DNA of 64,000 nt, from NCBI GenBank assembly GCA_035539135.1, contig DATLJD010000014.1, positions 186,001 through 250,000 of the forward strand. Reading direction: 5' to 3'. Position numbers and translations under genes: made by a program. Positions 62,893 through 64,000 of this stretch are shown piece by piece. This DNA is from JABFWF01 sp035539135 (GTDB lineage: Bacteria > Pseudomonadota > Gammaproteobacteria > Xanthomonadales > Xanthomonadaceae). A model generated the notes under the pieces. The model ran no database searches. It was not told where the DNA came from and saw only the letters and a program-made list of their open reading frames with translations. How positions within the stretch are numbered: the stretch's first letter is position 1; each line of letters begins with the position of its first letter.

Positions 62893-64000
62893 ATGACCGA
62901 CCTGCATTCCGACCGGATCCTGATCCTCGACTTCGGCGCGCAATACACGCAGCTGATCGCGCGCCGCATCCGCGAGATCGGCGTGTACTGCGAGATCTGG
63001 GCCTGGGACCACGATCCGGCGGAGATCGCCCGCTACGCGCCGAAGGGCATCGTCCTGTCCGGCGGCCCCGAGTCGACCACCGCGGACGGCGCGCCGCGCG
63101 CGCCGCAGGCGGTGTTCGACGCCGGCGTGCCGATCCTGGGCATCTGCTACGGCATGCAGACCCTCGCCGCGCAGCTCGGCGGCGCCACCGAGGCCGCCGA
63201 CCAGCGCGAGTTCGGCCACGCGACGGTCGAACTGGTCGCGCAGGACGCGCTGCTCGACGGTCTCAAGGACCATCCGGGCTCGCCGCCGAAGCTCGACGTG
63301 TGGATGAGCCACGGCGACCACGTGTCGGTCGCGCCGCCGGGCTTCGTCGTCACCGCGCGCACCGACCGCATCCCGGTCGCGGCGATGGCGAACGACGACA
63401 AGCGCTGGTACGGCGTGCAGTTCCATCCGGAAGTCACCCACACCAAGTCCGGGCAGGCGCTGCTGCGCCGCTTCGCGGTCGACATCTGCGGCTGCCGCAC
63501 GCTGTGGACGCCCGAGCACATCATCGAGGACCAGGTCGCCCGCGTGCGCGCGCAGGTCGGCGGCGACGAGGTCATCCTCGGCCTGTCCGGCGGCGTGGAT
63601 TCGTCGGTGGTCGCCGCGCTGCTGCACAAGGCGATCGGCGACCAGCTGACCTGCGTGTTCGTCGATACCGGCCTGCTGCGCTGGCAGGAAGGCGACCAGG
63701 TGATGGCGATGTTCGCCCAGCACATGGGCGTCAAGGTGATCCGGGTCAACGCCCGCGAGCGCTACTTCCGGGCGCTCGAGGGCGTGGCCGACCCGGAGGC
63801 CAAGCGCAAGATCATCGGCAACCTGTTCGTCGAGATCTTCGACGAGGAGGCGGGCAAGCTGAAGAACGCGAAGTGGCTGGCGCAGGGCACGATCTACCCC
63901 GACGTGATCGAGTCGGCCGGCAGCAAGACCGGCAAGGCCCACGTCATCAAGAGCCACCACAACGTCGGTGGCCTGCCCGCGGACATGAAGCTGGGCCTGG
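62893..64000 (+). CDS. guaA: GMP synthase (glutamine-hydrolysing), 3' end outside window
   Basis: Aminates XMP to GMP using glutamine and ATP, following guaB. 369 codons of about 520 are visible. The glutamine amidotransferase half has C85 (GICYGMQTLAAQ) and FHPEVTHT; the ATP-pyrophosphatase half begins with the P-loop GLSGGVDSSVVAALLH (about residue 231), and SAGSKTGKAHVIKSHHNVGGLP is in place at the edge. No Shine-Dalgarno is visible because the leader is repeat DNA right up to the ATG. The reading frame is intact to the window end. Confidence 0.96.
   Translation, partial: MTDLHSDRILILDFGAQYTQLIARRIREIGVYCEIWAWDHDPAEIARYAPKGIVLSGGPESTTADGAPRAPQAVFDAGVPILGICYGMQTLAAQLGGATEAADQREFGHATVELVAQDALLDGLKDHPGSPPKLDVWMSHGDHVSVAPPGFVVTARTDRIPVAAMANDDKRWYGVQFHPEVTHTKSGQALLRRFAVDICGCRTLWTPEHIIEDQVARVRAQVGGDEVILGLSGGVDSSVVAALLHKAIGDQLTCVFVDTGLLRWQEGDQVMAMFAQHMGVKVIRVNARERYFRALEGVADPEAKRKIIGNLFVEIFDEEAGKLKNAKWLAQGTIYPDVIESAGSKTGKAHVIKSHHNVGGLPADMKLGL

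Overview
The window is a GC-rich (about 70 percent) gammaproteobacterial chromosome segment. Gene content points to the Xanthomonadaceae/Lysobacteraceae (Lysobacter-, Luteimonas- or Xanthomonas-like). The pointers are the lexA-imuA-imuB-dnaE2 mutagenesis cassette, the NfuA plus 'transmembrane repetitive protein' pair, a Fur protein lacking the CxxC zinc pair, a 41-residue zinc-less L36, and many TAGAAT-type -10 boxes close to start codons. The genus is an inference from remembered family resemblance, not a search. I see no rRNA, tRNA, phage, insertion sequence or CRISPR array; almost everything is core metabolism or housekeeping.

Layout, left half. rne (cut by the window edge) diverges from rluC across a 426-bp structured leader. 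A diguanylate cyclase, phhB, nfuA and a repetitive membrane protein follow, the last ending inside a 7-bp repeat array. Two small cytochromes c diverge from a three-gene efflux operon (one adaptor, two RND pumps). Then come a membrane-anchored Mrr-like protein, a PHA-system protein, an FHA protein, serC, aroA, a TonB-like protein, serS and azoR. From 22.3 to 28.6 kb lies the SOS cassette lexA-imuA-imuB-dnaE2 on the minus strand. Next are smpB, ratA-rnfH, bamE divergent from fur, fpr, a UbiB-type kinase, a DUF488 protein, the agmatine-to-putrescine genes aguA and aguB, a small BamE-like periplasmic protein and rpmJ.

Layout, right half. cmk-rpsA-ihfB-lapB leads directly into an undecaprenyl-phosphate sugar transferase, a WbpM-type 4,6-dehydratase and galU. 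This resembles the flanks of the Pseudomonas O-antigen locus with the variable interior missing. A FAD amine oxidase converges on a fatty-acid oxidation operon (psrA-like tetR, fadB/N, fadA). The tetR gene has a near-textbook PsrA operator. Then ndk (with a terminator-like hairpin in its leader), rlmN-pilF-rodZ, yfgM-bamB-der, a rhodanese-MoeB fusion, a DUF2272 protein, folD, guaB and guaA (cut by the window edge).

The most unusual material is not a new gene cluster but small sequence structure. Related GC-rich palindromic elements sit in frame inside both dnaE2 and lexA. Inverted heptamer arrays form the 3' end of one gene and the leader of guaA. At two sites a -10 hexamer exactly fills the loop of a hairpin, one of them apparently also a terminator. 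The second RND pump lacks the usual proton-relay residues while its partner keeps them.
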